63,230 nucleotides of DNA from Vibrio sonorensis (GCF_001854765.1 NZ_LJJE01000031.1:1-63230), one strand, 5' to 3'; positions 1 through 10,746 are shown, counted from the stretch's first letter. Notes: generated by a model not told the origin, from the letters alone. Program-made: numbers and translations.

Positions 1-1
1 C

Positions 2-3000
2 ACCAACGACGCACCGGTAGTGAATGTCGACACGACGGGCAGCGTGACAGAAGATACTAAAGGCAACGACGGTCAAGTGCTGGATACGTTGAGTACCAGC
101 GGAAACATCACGGCGACAGACGCTGATGCAGGTGAGACGCCAGAAGTAACCCATTCATTCCAGGGGATAGATTCAGAACACTTAGATGAGTTAACCCAAG
201 AGCAATATAGTCAATTGATTGAAGCCATTGAAAATGGATTTGATATTGCAGACAACCAGCAAAGTTGGGAGTTTAATCTTTCAAACGATTTAGTTAATTT
301 CTTGGGTGAAGGGGAAACAATTACTGCTACGTATACCGTTTTGGTAAAGTCGGGTAACGATTCTGTGCCCCAAGATGTCACTGTAACTATAACAGGTACG
401 AATGATCTACCTATTGCGAACCCTGATCCACAAAATAGTTTTGATATCACACTTGGGTTTGGAAAAGGATGGGACCCGGTAGACGGAGTTAAAGTAACGG
501 CAAGTTATGGCAACGACGACCCACTAACTGACAATGTAGACGAGAGCGCACGAGATCTTTACGTTAACGGCGACTTCTTGGGTGTTCAAGGCCATGTCAA
601 TGGTGGCATATCTAGTCAAATCCAATATAACCGTGAATCTGGTCAGTCAGAAAAGATCAAAATCGAGTTAGATGACCCAGCAACTAACTTTAGTTTTTCG
701 GTATCTAATTTAATAAAAGGTGAAGGTGGAGCGGGTAATCATGAAACTGGGAAATGGGTTGCTTACCTTGATGGAACAGCGGTAGCTAGCGGGGTGTTTG
801 ACACTTCGACCGAATCTGACGGCAAGAAAACTTATACTGTAGATAACGATATTGCCTTTGACAGTATTGTATTTGAGTCAATAGATTTCACCAATCGACC
901 AGCGCGTCAAGAAGACTCATCTGACTTTTTCCTAACAGGCTTTAGCACTTCTGGAACTGGCGCATATGCCGGTATCGAGGGTGGCGAGCTACGTATTAAG
1001 ATTACTGATCTTCTTAAAAATGATTATGATCCCGACCATGCTGACCAGTTAATAATCACTGATATTTTCCAATATGATGAAAAAATAGGAACTGTTGATA
1101 TCGACGGTGAGTACGTTGTCGTTAAGTTTGCGGATGGACATGTTGGAGAAGCGGAGTTCCAATACGTGGTTTCGGATCAAAAGGGTGGTACCGCAACTAC
1201 AACGGTTGATTTGTTTGCTAATCCGAAACCAGAGGCCCCAACCGTTAAAAGAGTTGAAATATTCGACGAGTCTTCAACCGTAACTGAAGGCGAAAATTTA
1301 CTTTTCAAAGTAACTCTTTCACATGCAGTGTTGTCAGAAGGTGGCGTATACAACGTAAATGTCGGCGTAAATAGAGATACCGCTGATGATCTCGATATTG
1401 ATTTGTCTGAAGTGCATTTCACTCATGGGGTTCAATACAACTCAGAGACAGGAACCATCACTGTACCAGAAGGTATTCAGCACTTTACGGTGTTGATACC
1501 GACAGAAGTAGACGGTGTTTACGAAAGTCTTGAGAATTTAACTCTCGATATTGAGGGGGTATCTGACTCTGGTTCGATTAATAGTCATGATACCGTAGCC
1601 GTTGAGGTGACAGGTAATGATCTTGTCAACGAGGGAGAAAGCGCAGAGTTTAATCTCCGTGTCGATGGCGAGTTTACGTCACCGATTAAGGTAGCACTTG
1701 GCATTATTCACGGCGATACCGACGACAATGATATCGGATCTATTTCGGTAAGCTATGACATTCTCAAAGACGGCCAAATTGTAACGATTGACGCATCAGA
1801 AAATGGCGACTTAGTTGGAAACGTATTAGCTATTCCACCTGGTGCGACTAACATTGTTGTTTCAGTTGAAACTCTAGATGAAACCGGCACGCCTGTTTTT
1901 GAAGGCAACGAGTCATTTGGCCTAAAAGTTACTGATGTTGATGGCAGTGTCAGCAATAGTGATTCTGCGACAACGACCATTACCGATGGTGGTAATGGGC
2001 CTGGTGGTAACCCACAAGACGATCGTCCTTCAATTAATGTGCGCCCAGGTGACAATGTAACAGAATCTGATGATGCGGAGCTTGTTTACTTTGTTAGTTT
2101 AACTAACCCGACAACCGGCGACATTAGTGTTGCTCTCGAATTGGGTGGCTCTGCGACGATTGGGCAAGACTACGACGCTGAGCTGTTAGTTAATGTTGAT
2201 GGTGAGTGGAAACCGCTAACAGGCGAACTGCAGTTACCAAGAGATGCGACAGAAATAGAAGTGAGAGTCAAAGTCCTTGATGATTTAATCACGGAATCAG
2301 ACGAAACGGTTACTCTAACAGCGACAACTAGTAGCGATCAGGTATCAAATAAATCTGATTTCGGGTCAGTAACCATCGTTGATGACAAAGGAAGCGATGG
2401 AACTGATGCGGATAGAGTGACTATCGAATCAGTTTCCAGTCCAGATGCATTTGAATTGCCGGCAGTTGATGGTGTTGCACAAACTGCTGTATTTGACGTT
2501 CAACTAACTTCAGCATCAACGCAAAGCACCGAAGTGACGATGACACTCAAAGAGTTGAATGCCACTTCGCCAGAAGACTTTGCAGGTCGATATGTCACTG
2601 TTGTTTTTGAAGATAACACGACGGTTTCACTAACTGTTGAAAGTAATGGCGAGTTCAAGTTTGACCTTCCTGAGGGCAACAGCAGCTTCAAAGTCTCAGT
2701 AGAAATCAATGACGATAATGTTGCTGATGACAATGAGCAATTTAAGCTAACTGTTTCTACCGAGTACCAGCAAGGTTCAACCTCAGGTATTGCGACTATC
2801 ATTGATAATGAGCGCCCTGAAGTTGATTTAACAGACAGTCATTATGAAGTTGAATATGTGAGCCAAAATGCCGGTTACCACAATGTACTTGCTTATTATG
2901 TCTACGATGAACGCAGTGAAAACCAGCAACTTAAGGTAATTATCGAAGATTCACACAATACCGAACCCGGTAGTGAAATTGCTAACTTGGCAACGCTTCA

Positions 3001-6000
3001 CAATATAGAGTTTGTGCTAATACCAAATGGTACTTCGCTAACAAAAGGCAAAGATTTAGCCATAAACAGTAACGGTGAGTTAGTTGTCAATGGAAGTGTG
3101 AAGTCAGATGTTTCGCTCTTTAGTACTGGAGGCGATAATTCACAGCTGCGCGTCTCTGAGACTGCGAATGGTGATATAACGATCCATTTTGATGACCAAA
3201 AATCGGGACGCGATGACAACGACTATGACGACTTAGTTGTAAAAATTAGCAAAGTGGATGGCACATTGCCTGATGCGAATGAGTTTAAAGAAAATGACGA
3301 CTCTGTTGCCGTTGTATCTGAACACGCTGACATTACGGATGACCACAATTCTATTTCAAGACTTGAGGTCACTTTGACCAATGCTAAGCCTGGAGACAAG
3401 TTTGTCTTGCCTATAATTAGTGGACTTGTGCTTACTGAGTCTGCTGATGGTTCAAGTGTGTTGATAACACCAGAACAAGGAACCAGCCATGCTTCGGCAT
3501 CCTTGTTTGAACAGGCTCTAAAAGCGCTTGAGTTTTCTAACGAGAGCAATACGCCAGACGAAACACCAAGAGAGTTTGAAATCGTTGTAACTGACGAAAA
3601 AGGGCTTACTTCTGTTCCAGTTGTTTCTACTGTTAACGTAACTTCCGTAGCAGATATTGAAGTAAACGATGTCAGCACGAAGGAAGATACTGAGGTTAAG
3701 CTAGATATAGAGCTGAGTTCAGATGTTTCTCAGCTAACGATTTCAGACATTCCAAGCGGTGCGGTTTTATTGGTTGATGGCAATAAAGTTAATATCAACC
3801 CTCAGTCTGGTCAGCTTGAATCGACGGCGACATTTACAGTGACGCAGGATTCAAATATTTCTATTGAGCCAGCGCCGGAAAGTGATGTCGATTTCACCCT
3901 GACAGTTCAAGGCTTGGATCAGTCAGGCGAGAATGTTGAAAGTCCACAGACTATCAAGGTGTCGATTGATGCAGTAGCTGACGCACCTACATTGGACATT
4001 GTATCTAGCAAAGATACTCTTGAACTGAAAATCAGTGAATCAACCGCTAGTGGTAGAGTAGATTTAGATAGCTTAGCAGATGCGAGTTCAACTGAGTTTG
4101 GCAGCCGATTCGATTGGGCAGCAGACACTGATGACGGTAAGGCTGAAATTTATCGAGAAACGGTTTATCAGGGCAATGGTGTAAATTCAAAAGTCATAGA
4201 GGTTGAAGCCGGTGGCGGTGATACGCAAATACTCGCTACTATCAGTGACATTAAACCAAATGAGTTGTTCTCAATTGAATTTGATATCGCAGCTCGCAGC
4301 GGTAGAAGTTTTGACGATTCAGACCTTGATCTTTACGTGGTCAAAGTCGTGAGCGATGGCCACGGTGGATGGGTGAGAGACGGCGAGTTAGTGCAGTTGT
4401 TCGAGTTCCGACCAGAGGATTATAGTTGGGACCGCGACCAAGAAGTTTTCTTACCACAAGGCCTAGAGGGTACTTATCAGTTAGTGTTTGAAGCTAAAGA
4501 TGCGAACACTTATGGCGCGATAATGACAAATATCGAGGTCTCTCAATACGACGATTCGTTTGGTTATGAAAATGCTCCTATTAAGCTCCCTGAGCTAAGT
4601 ATTGGAGAAACAGCAGACACAGACAGTTCAGAGACTTTATCTTTGGTCATCTCTGATATTCCAGAAGGTGCCGAAGTTAAATACGCGGGTAATGTGCTTG
4701 AAGTTAAAACGGATGAAGATACCGGCGTACGCTATGTTATAGTGTTTGATAATACTAGCAATGCGAACATCGAACTGAACTCTCTGGAAGTCACGGTTCC
4801 GAACGCGGGTACATATCAGTTAAATGCGACACTAACTTCAACTGAGACGGCAAATGGCGATACGTCACCGGTAACTAAGCCAATAGCATTGACAGTGCTG
4901 GCAAACATAGATCAGGGGCCAGTCGATGATAGTCAGGCTTCACCTAAGATCACAATTGAAGTTGATGAAATTGACGTTGAATATGTGACCCCTGACTTTG
5001 ATACCGATGATCTTTCTTCAGAGAGTGACGATGAGTTGGAAAAACTCCTTGATGTAGACAAGGTTCGTAAAGGTATACATGTCGTAGTTGGAAATGACAA
5101 AGATACCTTACTTATCCATAGTGAAAGACCTGGTAAAGAAGATTGGTCAGATCAGAGGCAAGGGACTCTCACCGGTGGTTACAAAGGCAGTGATGTGTTT
5201 ATCGGCGGTGGCCAGAACGATACTTACCATGGACAAAAAACGGTAAACGACCATTCTCACAACGATTATCTCAACGAAGATGGAAGCAAACGTGCAATTG
5301 ATACGGTTATTTATGAAGGTAATTATGAAGACTTCATAGTTCGTCGTTTAGACGGATGGACTGATAACCCATTCCAAGTACTTGATAAAGACAACGAGGA
5401 AACGAAAGGCTATACCGAAGGTGTTGAGTTAAACAATTATGTTAACCTAGACCCTGAAGCACCGGGTGATAAGCTCTACTTTATCGAAAGAATCATCTTT
5501 AATGACGCTATTGTTGAGCTGAACAACAAGACAGGTGCAGTTAAAGTTCTTCAAAATACAACTATTGAACTTGATATCGACGTCGATCTCTCGCAAATGA
5601 ACGTTTCTGATGATGAGTTTACACATCCTGTTGTTATTGAAGGAATACCTCAAGAAGTCGACCTATATTTTGGTGGTGATTTGGTAGAAAACTTCGTTAT
5701 CGGTAACAACGGAATGAAAGTCTACACCGTTGACGTAGATTTCGACGATAAGATAGGTAAGCTTGACGATGTTGAACTTAAAGTTCCTTCAACTTATGAA
5801 GGTTCCTTAGACTTCGATATCAAAGCGAGTGTGACCGCGCCAGATGCTGACAATAACGATGTTACCGCTACTGCCATTTATGGCCAGCAAGGGGATGACA
5901 CGATAATTGGAAGCGATGGCGACGACTTCTTAATCGGTGGCCTAGGTGATGACATCCTCACCGGCGGTGACGGTAATGATGTCTTCATATGGGTTGAAGG

Positions 6001-6289
6001 TGACTTGGATGGTTCAAAAGATGTAATTACTGATCTGAAAGACGGCGACTCTATAGACATATCAGAGCTGTTTGATGAGGACGAAGAGTTTAAACTATTT
6101 GATGACAACGAAGAATTTCTTCCTGGTGACAATGGAGCGAAAGTCAGTGTCGATAGTGAGACTTCTACAGGTACGATTGACGTTCGAAATGGAGAGGGTT
6201 ACGTAAGTATCGAAGTTCAAAATTGGGAAGGCTCTTCAGAAGCTCTAACCAACTTCTTGAACATTCCACAAAAGCTAACAGACGACTAA
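2..6289 (+). CDS. Giant type I-secreted RTX/VCBS adhesin, C-terminal part (5' end outside window)
   Basis: The frame is open from the first codon (bases 2-4), so the gene begins upstream; 2095 residues are visible. It is a modular, acidic, Thr/Asp-rich surface protein. A VCBS repeat with the T-N-D-A-P linker covers about 2-415. A cadherin/VCBS-like unit lies near 980-1210, and several Calx-beta-like units span 1260-2810. A DUF4114-like module whose D-D-N-D-Y-D-D-L box lies near 3210-3240 follows, then further beta-sandwich units including a jelly-roll-like one at 4090-4560. The C-terminus has G-G-x-G-x-D RTX nonapeptides (about 5885-5990), then D-V-I-T-D-L-K-D-G-D and a hydrophobic tail, the usual type I secretion signal. 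By family this is a LapA/FrhA-type adhesin exported by a TolC-dependent ABC system and used for attachment or biofilm. No secretion or LapG/LapD genes follow it. Only the N-terminal retention module, not visible here, could show whether it is LapG-cleavable. Confidence 0.85.
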   Translation, partial: TNDAPVVNVDTTGSVTEDTKGNDGQVLDTLSTSGNITATDADAGETPEVTHSFQGIDSEHLDELTQEQYSQLIEAIENGFDIADNQQSWEFNLSNDLVNFLGEGETITATYTVLVKSGNDSVPQDVTVTITGTNDLPIANPDPQNSFDITLGFGKGWDPVDGVKVTASYGNDDPLTDNVDESARDLYVNGDFLGVQGHVNGGISSQIQYNRESGQSEKIKIELDDPATNFSFSVSNLIKGEGGAGNHETGKWVAYLDGTAVASGVFDTSTESDGKKTYTVDNDIAFDSIVFESIDFTNRPARQEDSSDFFLTGFSTSGTGAYAGIEGGELRIKITDLLKNDYDPDHADQLIITDIFQYDEKIGTVDIDGEYVVVKFADGHVGEAEFQYVVSDQKGGTATTTVDLFANPKPEAPTVKRVEIFDESSTVTEGENLLFKVTLSHAVLSEGGVYNVNVGVNRDTADDLDIDLSEVHFTHGVQYNSETGTITVPEGIQHFTVLIPTEVDGVYESLENLTLDIEGVSDSGSINSHDTVAVEVTGNDLVNEGESAEFNLRVDGEFTSPIKVALGIIHGDTDDNDIGSISVSYDILKDGQIVTIDASENGDLVGNVLAIPPGATNIVVSVETLDETGTPVFEGNESFGLKVTDVDGSVSNSDSATTTITDGGNGPGGNPQDDRPSINVRPGDNVTESDDAELVYFVSLTNPTTGDISVALELGGSATIGQDYDAELLVNVDGEWKPLTGELQLPRDATEIEVRVKVLDDLITESDETVTLTATTSSDQVSNKSDFGSVTIVDDKGSDGTDADRVTIESVSSPDAFELPAVDGVAQTAVFDVQLTSASTQSTEVTMTLKELNATSPEDFAGRYVTVVFEDNTTVSLTVESNGEFKFDLPEGNSSFKVSVEINDDNVADDNEQFKLTVSTEYQQGSTSGIATIIDNERPEVDLTDSHYEVEYVSQNAGYHNVLAYYVYDERSENQQLKVIIEDSHNTEPGSEIANLATLHNIEFVLIPNGTSLTKGKDLAINSNGELVVNGSVKSDVSLFSTGGDNSQLRVSETANGDITIHFDDQKSGRDDNDYDDLVVKISKVDGTLPDANEFKENDDSVAVVSEHADITDDHNSISRLEVTLTNAKPGDKFVLPIISGLVLTESADGSSVLITPEQGTSHASASLFEQALKALEFSNESNTPDETPREFEIVVTDEKGLTSVPVVSTVNVTSVADIEVNDVSTKEDTEVKLDIELSSDVSQLTISDIPSGAVLLVDGNKVNINPQSGQLESTATFTVTQDSNISIEPAPESDVDFTLTVQGLDQSGENVESPQTIKVSIDAVADAPTLDIVSSKDTLELKISESTASGRVDLDSLADASSTEFGSRFDWAADTDDGKAEIYRETVYQGNGVNSKVIEVEAGGGDTQILATISDIKPNELFSIEFDIAARSGRSFDDSDLDLYVVKVVSDGHGGWVRDGELVQLFEFRPEDYSWDRDQEVFLPQGLEGTYQLVFEAKDANTYGAIMTNIEVSQYDDSFGYENAPIKLPELSIGETADTDSSETLSLVISDIPEGAEVKYAGNVLEVKTDEDTGVRYVIVFDNTSNANIELNSLEVTVPNAGTYQLNATLTSTETANGDTSPVTKPIALTVLANIDQGPVDDSQASPKITIEVDEIDVEYVTPDFDTDDLSSESDDELEKLLDVDKVRKGIHVVVGNDKDTLLIHSERPGKEDWSDQRQGTLTGGYKGSDVFIGGGQNDTYHGQKTVNDHSHNDYLNEDGSKRAIDTVIYEGNYEDFIVRRLDGWTDNPFQVLDKDNEETKGYTEGVELNNYVNLDPEAPGDKLYFIERIIFNDAIVELNNKTGAVKVLQNTTIELDIDVDLSQMNVSDDEFTHPVVIEGIPQEVDLYFGGDLVENFVIGNNGMKVYTVDVDFDDKIGKLDDVELKVPSTYEGSLDFDIKASVTAPDADNNDVTATAIYGQQGDDTIIGSDGDDFLIGGLGDDILTGGDGNDVFIWVEGDLDGSKDVITDLKDGDSIDISELFDEDEEFKLFDDNEEFLPGDNGAKVSVDSETSTGTIDVRNGEGYVSIEVQNWEGSSEALTNFLNIPQKLTDD

Positions 6290-6294
6290 ACCTA

Positions 6295-6316
6295 AAACCG
6301 ACCTTGTGGTCGGTTT
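6295..6316 (+). terminator. Intrinsic terminator of the adhesin gene
   Basis: A 9-bp perfect stem (AAACCGACC / GGTCGGTTT) with a TTGT loop starts 6 bases after the adhesin stop codon and is followed by a T-rich tract. Confidence 0.8.
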
Positions 6317-6340
6317 ACTTTTAGCCTTCGAAAGCACAAA

Positions 6341-6375
6341 AAAAACCAGCAAACTTTTGCTGGTTTTCTTTTAAC
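6341..6375. terminator. Bidirectional terminator between adhesin and rlmI
   Basis: An 11-bp stem (AAAACCAGCAA / TTGCTGGTTTT) has T-rich tracts on both strands, the longer one on the minus strand. It serves as the rlmI terminator and as a backup for the convergent adhesin transcript. Confidence 0.8.
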
Positions 6376-6385
6376 AATCAATGTA

Positions 6386-7579
6386 TTAAAGAACTTTGCA
6401 GGCAAAGCCTTTTAGGTAAAAACCTTCGGGGTAAGCAGTGTCTGTGGGGTGATCGGCGGCTTGTTCAAAGCGTTCGACAAATTTGACTTGTCTCTCTGCG
6501 TCAACTGCGGCATCGGCAATGATTTTTTGGAACAAAGCTTGGTCCATTAAGCCAGAGCACGAGTATGTGAGCAGCGTGCCGCCCGGATTTAGAATTTGCA
6601 TGGCCAACATATTAATGTCTTTGTATCCACGGCAGGCGCCGTTGAGCTGAGCTTTAGACTCTGCAAACTTGGGCGGGTCCATAATCACAACGTCAAATTT
6701 TGTCCCTTGATCTCGATATTCTCGCAATAGCTTGAATACATCAGCATTGAGAAAGACTGCGCGCTTTTTAGAAATATCAAACTGATTAAGTTCAGCGTTG
6801 TACTTTGCCGTATCTAACGCAGGTTGGCTGACGTCTGCATTGATAACGCGCTTTGCGTCTCCTTTTAACGCATACAGACCAAATCCACCCGTGTATGAAA
6901 AACAGTTAAGCACTTCTTTGTCTTTTACATATTTGATTGCTTGTTGGCGGCTGTCTCGTTGGTCGAGATAAAACCCAGTTTTGTGGCCATTAACAATATC
7001 AACACTGATCTTGACGCCGTTTTCTTCAATCACAACAGACTTAGGAGGAAGCTCGCCGTGTAGAACGCCGGTGGTTTCACTAAGCCCCTCTTTTTTACGT
7101 ACCGAAACATCCGAACGCTCATAGATATTATGATCCGGAAAGACTTCTAGAAGTGCAGAGACCAAAGTTTGCTTATGGAACTCTGCACCAGCGCTTAACA
7201 GTTGGCAAACGAGGAAGTTATCGTATTTATCGATGGTGATCCCCGGTAAGCCATCGGATTCAGCGGCAATCAATCTAAAGCCGGTTAAGCCGTCGCGCTC
7301 AATGATGTCCTGACGAAGCAAAAGTGCGTCTTTGAGTCTTTCTACAAAGAAAGTTTGATCGATTGGCTGTTTGACAAAGCTCCATACGCGTGCGCGAATC
7401 TGAGAGTGGGGAGAGTACGCTCCTTTCGCCAACCATTTTCCGTTGTGGGCAAAGATGTCGACAGTTTCACCGAGTGCTGGTTCACCTTCTACCTTGCTTA
7501 TTCCACGGGAGAATACCCAAGGGTGTTTACGTAACAGAGACTTTTCGCGTCCCTTAACAAGATAGATAGCAGCGGTCAT
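6386..7579 (-). CDS. rlmI: 23S rRNA m5C1962 methyltransferase RlmI
   Basis: A SAM-dependent RNA (cytosine-5) methyltransferase that modifies C1962 of 23S rRNA. The product is 397 residues and nearly collinear with E. coli RlmI: an N-terminal PUA domain ([13 protein letters not shown]), the [11 protein letters not shown]-binding motif, the D-P-P-K motif and the T-Y-S-C-S-G motif with the catalytic Cys. I chose the ATG at 7579 because the homologue starts there; an in-frame extension of 20 residues upstream has no family support. In E. coli the gene lies next to acyP and tusE; here a chemoreceptor gene sits between. It is convergent with the adhesin. Confidence 0.93.
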   Translation of the reverse strand: MTAAIYLVKGREKSLLRKHPWVFSRGISKVEGEPALGETVDIFAHNGKWLAKGAYSPHSQIRARVWSFVKQPIDQTFFVERLKDALLLRQDIIERDGLTGFRLIAAESDGLPGITIDKYDNFLVCQLLSAGAEFHKQTLVSALLEVFPDHNIYERSDVSVRKKEGLSETTGVLHGELPPKSVVIEENGVKISVDIVNGHKTGFYLDQRDSRQQAIKYVKDKEVLNCFSYTGGFGLYALKGDAKRVINADVSQPALDTAKYNAELNQFDISKKRAVFLNADVFKLLREYRDQGTKFDVVIMDPPKFAESKAQLNGACRGYKDINMLAMQILNPGGTLLTYSCSGLMDQALFQKIIADAAVDAERQVKFVERFEQAADHPTDTAYPEGFYLKGFACKVL

Positions 7580-7686
7580 AGTTTTACCAGAGTCATTTTG
7601 AAAGGTGGGTATTGTCTTAAATGCGAATTGGAAAAGCAAACAAAAGCGCCCATCAAAAAGGGCGCGGAACTTTGTGTGCTTGTTAT

Positions 7687-9090
7687 TTAGGCTTTAAGTC
7701 CAGTCAATAACGACTCCAACTGGTCACTTTGGCTCCTGAGTTGGCCAATGTTATTAGTGGTAGAAGAGATAAGCTGACAAACCTGATCAGATTGCTCTTT
7801 AATACCTTCTACGTTACCAGCGATACTGTCGGCAACCACGCCTTGTTGCTCTGCTGCTGTCGCTATTTGAATACTGCTATCAGAGATGTTTTGGTTTTTT
7901 CCAGACAGAGACTCGATAAGGGTATTGACTTCATCCATGAGTTCATGGCCTTCGTCAGCTTTTGTAACAGTGGTTTCCATCAAAGCTGTTAAACCTTGGC
8001 TATTGTTTTGTAGAGCCTGAATCATCGATTGGATCTCAACCGTGGCTTCTTGAGTCCTTGCCGCCAGTGCACGTACCTCATCGGCAACCACGGCGAAACC
8101 ACGGCCTTGTTCACCCGCGCGCGCCGCTTCAATTGCTGCGTTTAACGCCAGTAAGTTAGTTTGCTCAGAAATACCATTAATGGTTGCGACAACTTGGTCA
8201 ATTTTAGTTGCATTATTATCTAGTTCAGCAACGGCATTAGAAGCGGAGTTAATTTCTTCAGACAGTTGTGAGATAGAAGTGAGAGTACGACTCACCTTAC
8301 TTTGCCCGTCAACGGCGACAGTTTTAGCGTCTTCAGTCTGGTTACTGGAATCATGGGCGAGGTTTGCCACTTCGCGAATAGTAGAGGCCATCTGTTCAGT
8401 GGCACTTGCCAAGGAGTTTAAGTGCTCTTGTTGTACGCTAGAGATCTCGGAGCTTTGTTGAGTGGATACGTTTAGGTCAGAGCTGATTTGCTGCATCAAA
8501 GCGATAGATTCTTGCATGGAGAGCACAAGGTTTTGCTCTCTCTGGGCTACCTTGTCAATGGTAATCGCTATGGTGCTAAACTCGTCTCTCACTTCAAAGT
8601 AATTCATCCGATTGGTGAGGTCACCAGAGGCAAGAGTCGTCAGAGCTTTGTTCATCGCGAACATGGCTCCGCCAATAAAGGTCATAATGTAGTAGACCCC
8701 CATGGCTATCAAGGCAAGAGTGACCACAATAATAGTGATATTGTTTGTAGACAGTGAATTCCAAAGGTTTTGGTTATGAGTTGCCACTAAGCTAAACGAA
8801 CCGTTAGCGACAGAGATAGAACCACTACCAGTGCCTATAGCGACAGTATCCGACCCTGCGATGATCTGTTGAACCTGTTGTTGGCTGAGCGAACCTGCCT
8901 CAATCAGGTTTTTCATCATCACCAGTTCATCTTGGTAAAGGTGATCTAACATGGTATCTGCTGCGTTATCGAGAACGAGAGTAAGGATAATAAGAGCGAT
9001 AACCGGCAGTACAAAAAGAAGGTAAAATTTTTCTTGTATCTTTAGATGAATGAGATACTTATCAATCCAGCGGAAGGGAATTTCTTTCAT
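7687..9090 (-). CDS. Methyl-accepting chemotaxis protein
   Basis: An inner-membrane chemoreceptor of 467 residues that should signal to CheA/CheW. TM1 is at about residues 22-40, a short periplasmic part of about 77 residues follows, TM2 is at about 118-137, then a HAMP segment and a long coiled coil. The conserved hairpin tip ([18 protein letters not shown]) lies near residues 310-345. The periplasmic part is too small for a dCache fold and has no recognisable ligand pocket, so the signal is unknown. It may sense through the membrane or a partner. It starts 92 bases from the divergent acylphosphatase gene and sits inside an otherwise conserved rlmI-acyP-tusE-yccA block, which suggests insertion. 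Confidence 0.93.
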   Translation of the reverse strand: MKEIPFRWIDKYLIHLKIQEKFYLLFVLPVIALIILTLVLDNAADTMLDHLYQDELVMMKNLIEAGSLSQQQVQQIIAGSDTVAIGTGSGSISVANGSFSLVATHNQNLWNSLSTNNITIIVVTLALIAMGVYYIMTFIGGAMFAMNKALTTLASGDLTNRMNYFEVRDEFSTIAITIDKVAQREQNLVLSMQESIALMQQISSDLNVSTQQSSEISSVQQEHLNSLASATEQMASTIREVANLAHDSSNQTEDAKTVAVDGQSKVSRTLTSISQLSEEINSASNAVAELDNNATKIDQVVATINGISEQTNLLALNAAIEAARAGEQGRGFAVVADEVRALAARTQEATVEIQSMIQALQNNSQGLTALMETTVTKADEGHELMDEVNTLIESLSGKNQNISDSSIQIATAAEQQGVVADSIAGNVEGIKEQSDQVCQLISSTTNNIGQLRSQSDQLESLLTGLKA

Positions 9091-9182
9091 AATGGTTATG
9101 TCCGTGTTGAACCGATCAACCGTCGATTATTTATTGTGTCATTAATAAATATATCACTCAGTTTGGAACAGAGGTAACTTCC

Positions 9183-9458
9183 ATGGAAGAAAAGTGCGTC
9201 AAATTCATCGTCTCTGGAAAAGTGCAGGGAGTAGGGTTTCGTTATCACACCAGCTATCAAGGTAAAAACCTGAATTTAACGGGTTATGCGAAAAACCTAG
9301 ATAATGGCGATGTAGAAGTGATGGCAAGAGGCAGGGAAGAGAACCTGAAGAAACTTGAATTGTGGTTACTAAAAGGCCCGCAAATGTCCAGAGTAGATAG
9401 CTTGCAAAGAGATGATGTTGAGCTGCAAGAGTTCAAAGACTTTAATATTCGCTATTAA
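9183..9458 (+). CDS. acyP: Acylphosphatase
   Basis: A small cytoplasmic enzyme that hydrolyses acyl phosphates to carboxylate and phosphate. The 91-residue length fits the family. The signature G-K-V-Q-G-V-G-F-R-Y is at residues 12-21 with the phosphate-binding Arg at 20, and the catalytic Asn is at about 38 in Y-A-K-N-L-D-N-G. The ATG is preceded by an AGAGG-type ribosome site. The neighbour tusE is on the opposite strand; both are adjacent in E. coli too. Confidence 0.93.
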   Translation: MEEKCVKFIVSGKVQGVGFRYHTSYQGKNLNLTGYAKNLDNGDVEVMARGREENLKKLELWLLKGPQMSRVDSLQRDDVELQEFKDFNIRY

Positions 9459-9486
9459 TATACAGCGGTTGCCCACTGTATATCGT

Positions 9487-9816
9487 CTATAAACACTTTG
9501 CAGGTTTCGGTAACCCTGCAAGTTTTGTCGCCTGTTTCGCTGGTCCTTGGCGGAACAGCTTAAACAAGTATTTGCTGTTGCCCTTTTCAGGGCCGTGTTC
9601 CTTTTCCATAGCTTTAACCAGCATGCGAACGGCTGGAGAAGTATTAAACTCTTCGTAAAACGCTCTTACAAAGTGAATCACCTCTAAATGAGCCTCGGTA
9701 AGTGCGATACCTTCTTGCTCGGCAAGAATTTCAATCATGCCTTCTTCCCATTGGGTGTAATCGAGAAGATACCCTTGTGCATCCGTTTCTATCTGTTTAC
9801 CTTTGTACTCGAACAT
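9487..9816 (-). CDS. tusE: Sulfur transfer protein TusE (DsrC family)
   Basis: The last carrier of the TusA-TusBCD-TusE sulfur relay, which passes persulfide sulfur to MnmA for 2-thiouridine in tRNA wobble positions. With the ATG at 9816 the product is 109 residues, the same length as E. coli TusE. It ends K-P-A-K-C-L with the conserved penultimate Cys that carries the persulfide. The frame stays open for 30 codons upstream, but that part reads through a terminator hairpin and has no family match. Confidence 0.92.
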   Translation of the reverse strand: MFEYKGKQIETDAQGYLLDYTQWEEGMIEILAEQEGIALTEAHLEVIHFVRAFYEEFNTSPAVRMLVKAMEKEHGPEKGNSKYLFKLFRQGPAKQATKLAGLPKPAKCL

Positions 9817-9886
9817 CACATGCGTCCACAAATTTATTTTGCCTAAGGGTAGCGCACCGCGGTAAACAGAAACAAGCTTTGGAGAT

Positions 9887-9923
9887 AAAAAAAGCCCGCA
9901 GGACACACCGTGCGGGCTTTTTG
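9887..9923 (-). terminator. Intrinsic terminator of yccA
   Basis: A GC-rich stem (AAAGCCCGCA / TGCGGGCTTT) with a 10-base loop is flanked by T tracts. It lies just after the yccA stop on the minus strand and upstream of tusE, so tusE needs its own promoter or read-through. Confidence 0.85.
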
Positions 9924-9940
9924 TAATCAGTAACGTCGAA

Positions 9941-10603
9941 TTAATCGTCGTTCATAATACCAAGAATGCTCAGTAGGCTGATGAAGATGTTGTAGATAGA
10001 TACAAACAGAGTCACAGTCGCAGAGATGTAGTTCGTCTCACCACCGCGAATAATGCTTTGTGTCGTCATCAGAATTGCCATCGTTGAGAATACGATGAAC
10101 AGGCTGCTAATGGCTAGCTGGAAAACTGTTGACTGGATAAAGATGTTGGCAATCACACCGACAATCAGAACAACAAACAGGGATAGCATTAGGCCGCCAA
10201 GCATAGACAGGTCGCGCTTAGTCGTCAGAGCGTAAGCAGAAGCCGCTAAGAAAGATAGAGCGGTCCCACCAAGTGCAGTAACAATGATATCTCCCATGCC
10301 TGCACCAAGGTACATGTTTAGGATTGGGCCGATTGTGTATCCAAGGAAACCAGTGAATACGAAAGTAAGGCCAAGGCCAAGACCATTGTTTCGGTTTTTC
10401 TCAATCATAAATAGCAGGCCGTAAAAACCAACTAGCATGATGATAAAACCAGGGTGTGGTAGGTTAAATGCCATCGCTACACCAGCAACAACAGCAGACC
10501 ATAGTAGAGTCATTGAAAGTAGAGCGTAAGTATTGCGCAATACTTTGTTAGTCTGTAGAGCACTCTCTTGTTGTGAAGTGCGAGTAAACATTGGACTGTT
10601 CAT
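9941..10603 (-). CDS. yccA: Bax inhibitor-1/YccA family membrane protein
   Basis: A 220-residue inner-membrane protein with seven hydrophobic segments, close to E. coli YccA in length and sequence (T-N-K-V-L-R-N-T-Y near the N-terminus, G-G-E-T-N-Y-I and [12 protein letters not shown] near the end). The E. coli protein is a substrate and modulator of the membrane protease FtsH; the wider BI-1 family forms pH-sensitive calcium leak channels. Either role is inferred from family. A good GAGGAAG ribosome site precedes the ATG, and the gene has its own terminator. Confidence 0.9.
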   Translation of the reverse strand: MNSPMFTRTSQQESALQTNKVLRNTYALLSMTLLWSAVVAGVAMAFNLPHPGFIIMLVGFYGLLFMIEKNRNNGLGLGLTFVFTGFLGYTIGPILNMYLGAGMGDIIVTALGGTALSFLAASAYALTTKRDLSMLGGLMLSLFVVLIVGVIANIFIQSTVFQLAISSLFIVFSTMAILMTTQSIIRGGETNYISATVTLFVSIYNIFISLLSILGIMNDD

Positions 10604-10746
10604 AATCTTCCTCGTAAAGGGCTTATGTTTATATATACATTTATGAGGCTGAAAGGTTCAAAAATCAAGCCTTAAAGAATCATATATTTTACGAAATGTT
10701 AGTATATATAGGCAGTTGAGTAATGCAAAGTGTGTAACATTATATA

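Noticed and set aside
2049..2546. Two one-mismatch matS-like sequences in the adhesin gene (2049-2061 and 2534-2546)
   Set aside because: Inside coding sequence with no positional logic; one-mismatch hits of this motif are expected by chance in 63 kb.
1261..2810. Direct DNA tandem repeats in the adhesin
   Set aside because: Only protein-level module similarity is visible; the nucleotide sequences have diverged and no exact long repeat was seen.
3223..3678. Long antisense frame (151 codons) opposite the adhesin, and several similar ones
   Set aside because: They mirror the strong codon bias of the repetitive adhesin, lack ribosome sites and show no domain.
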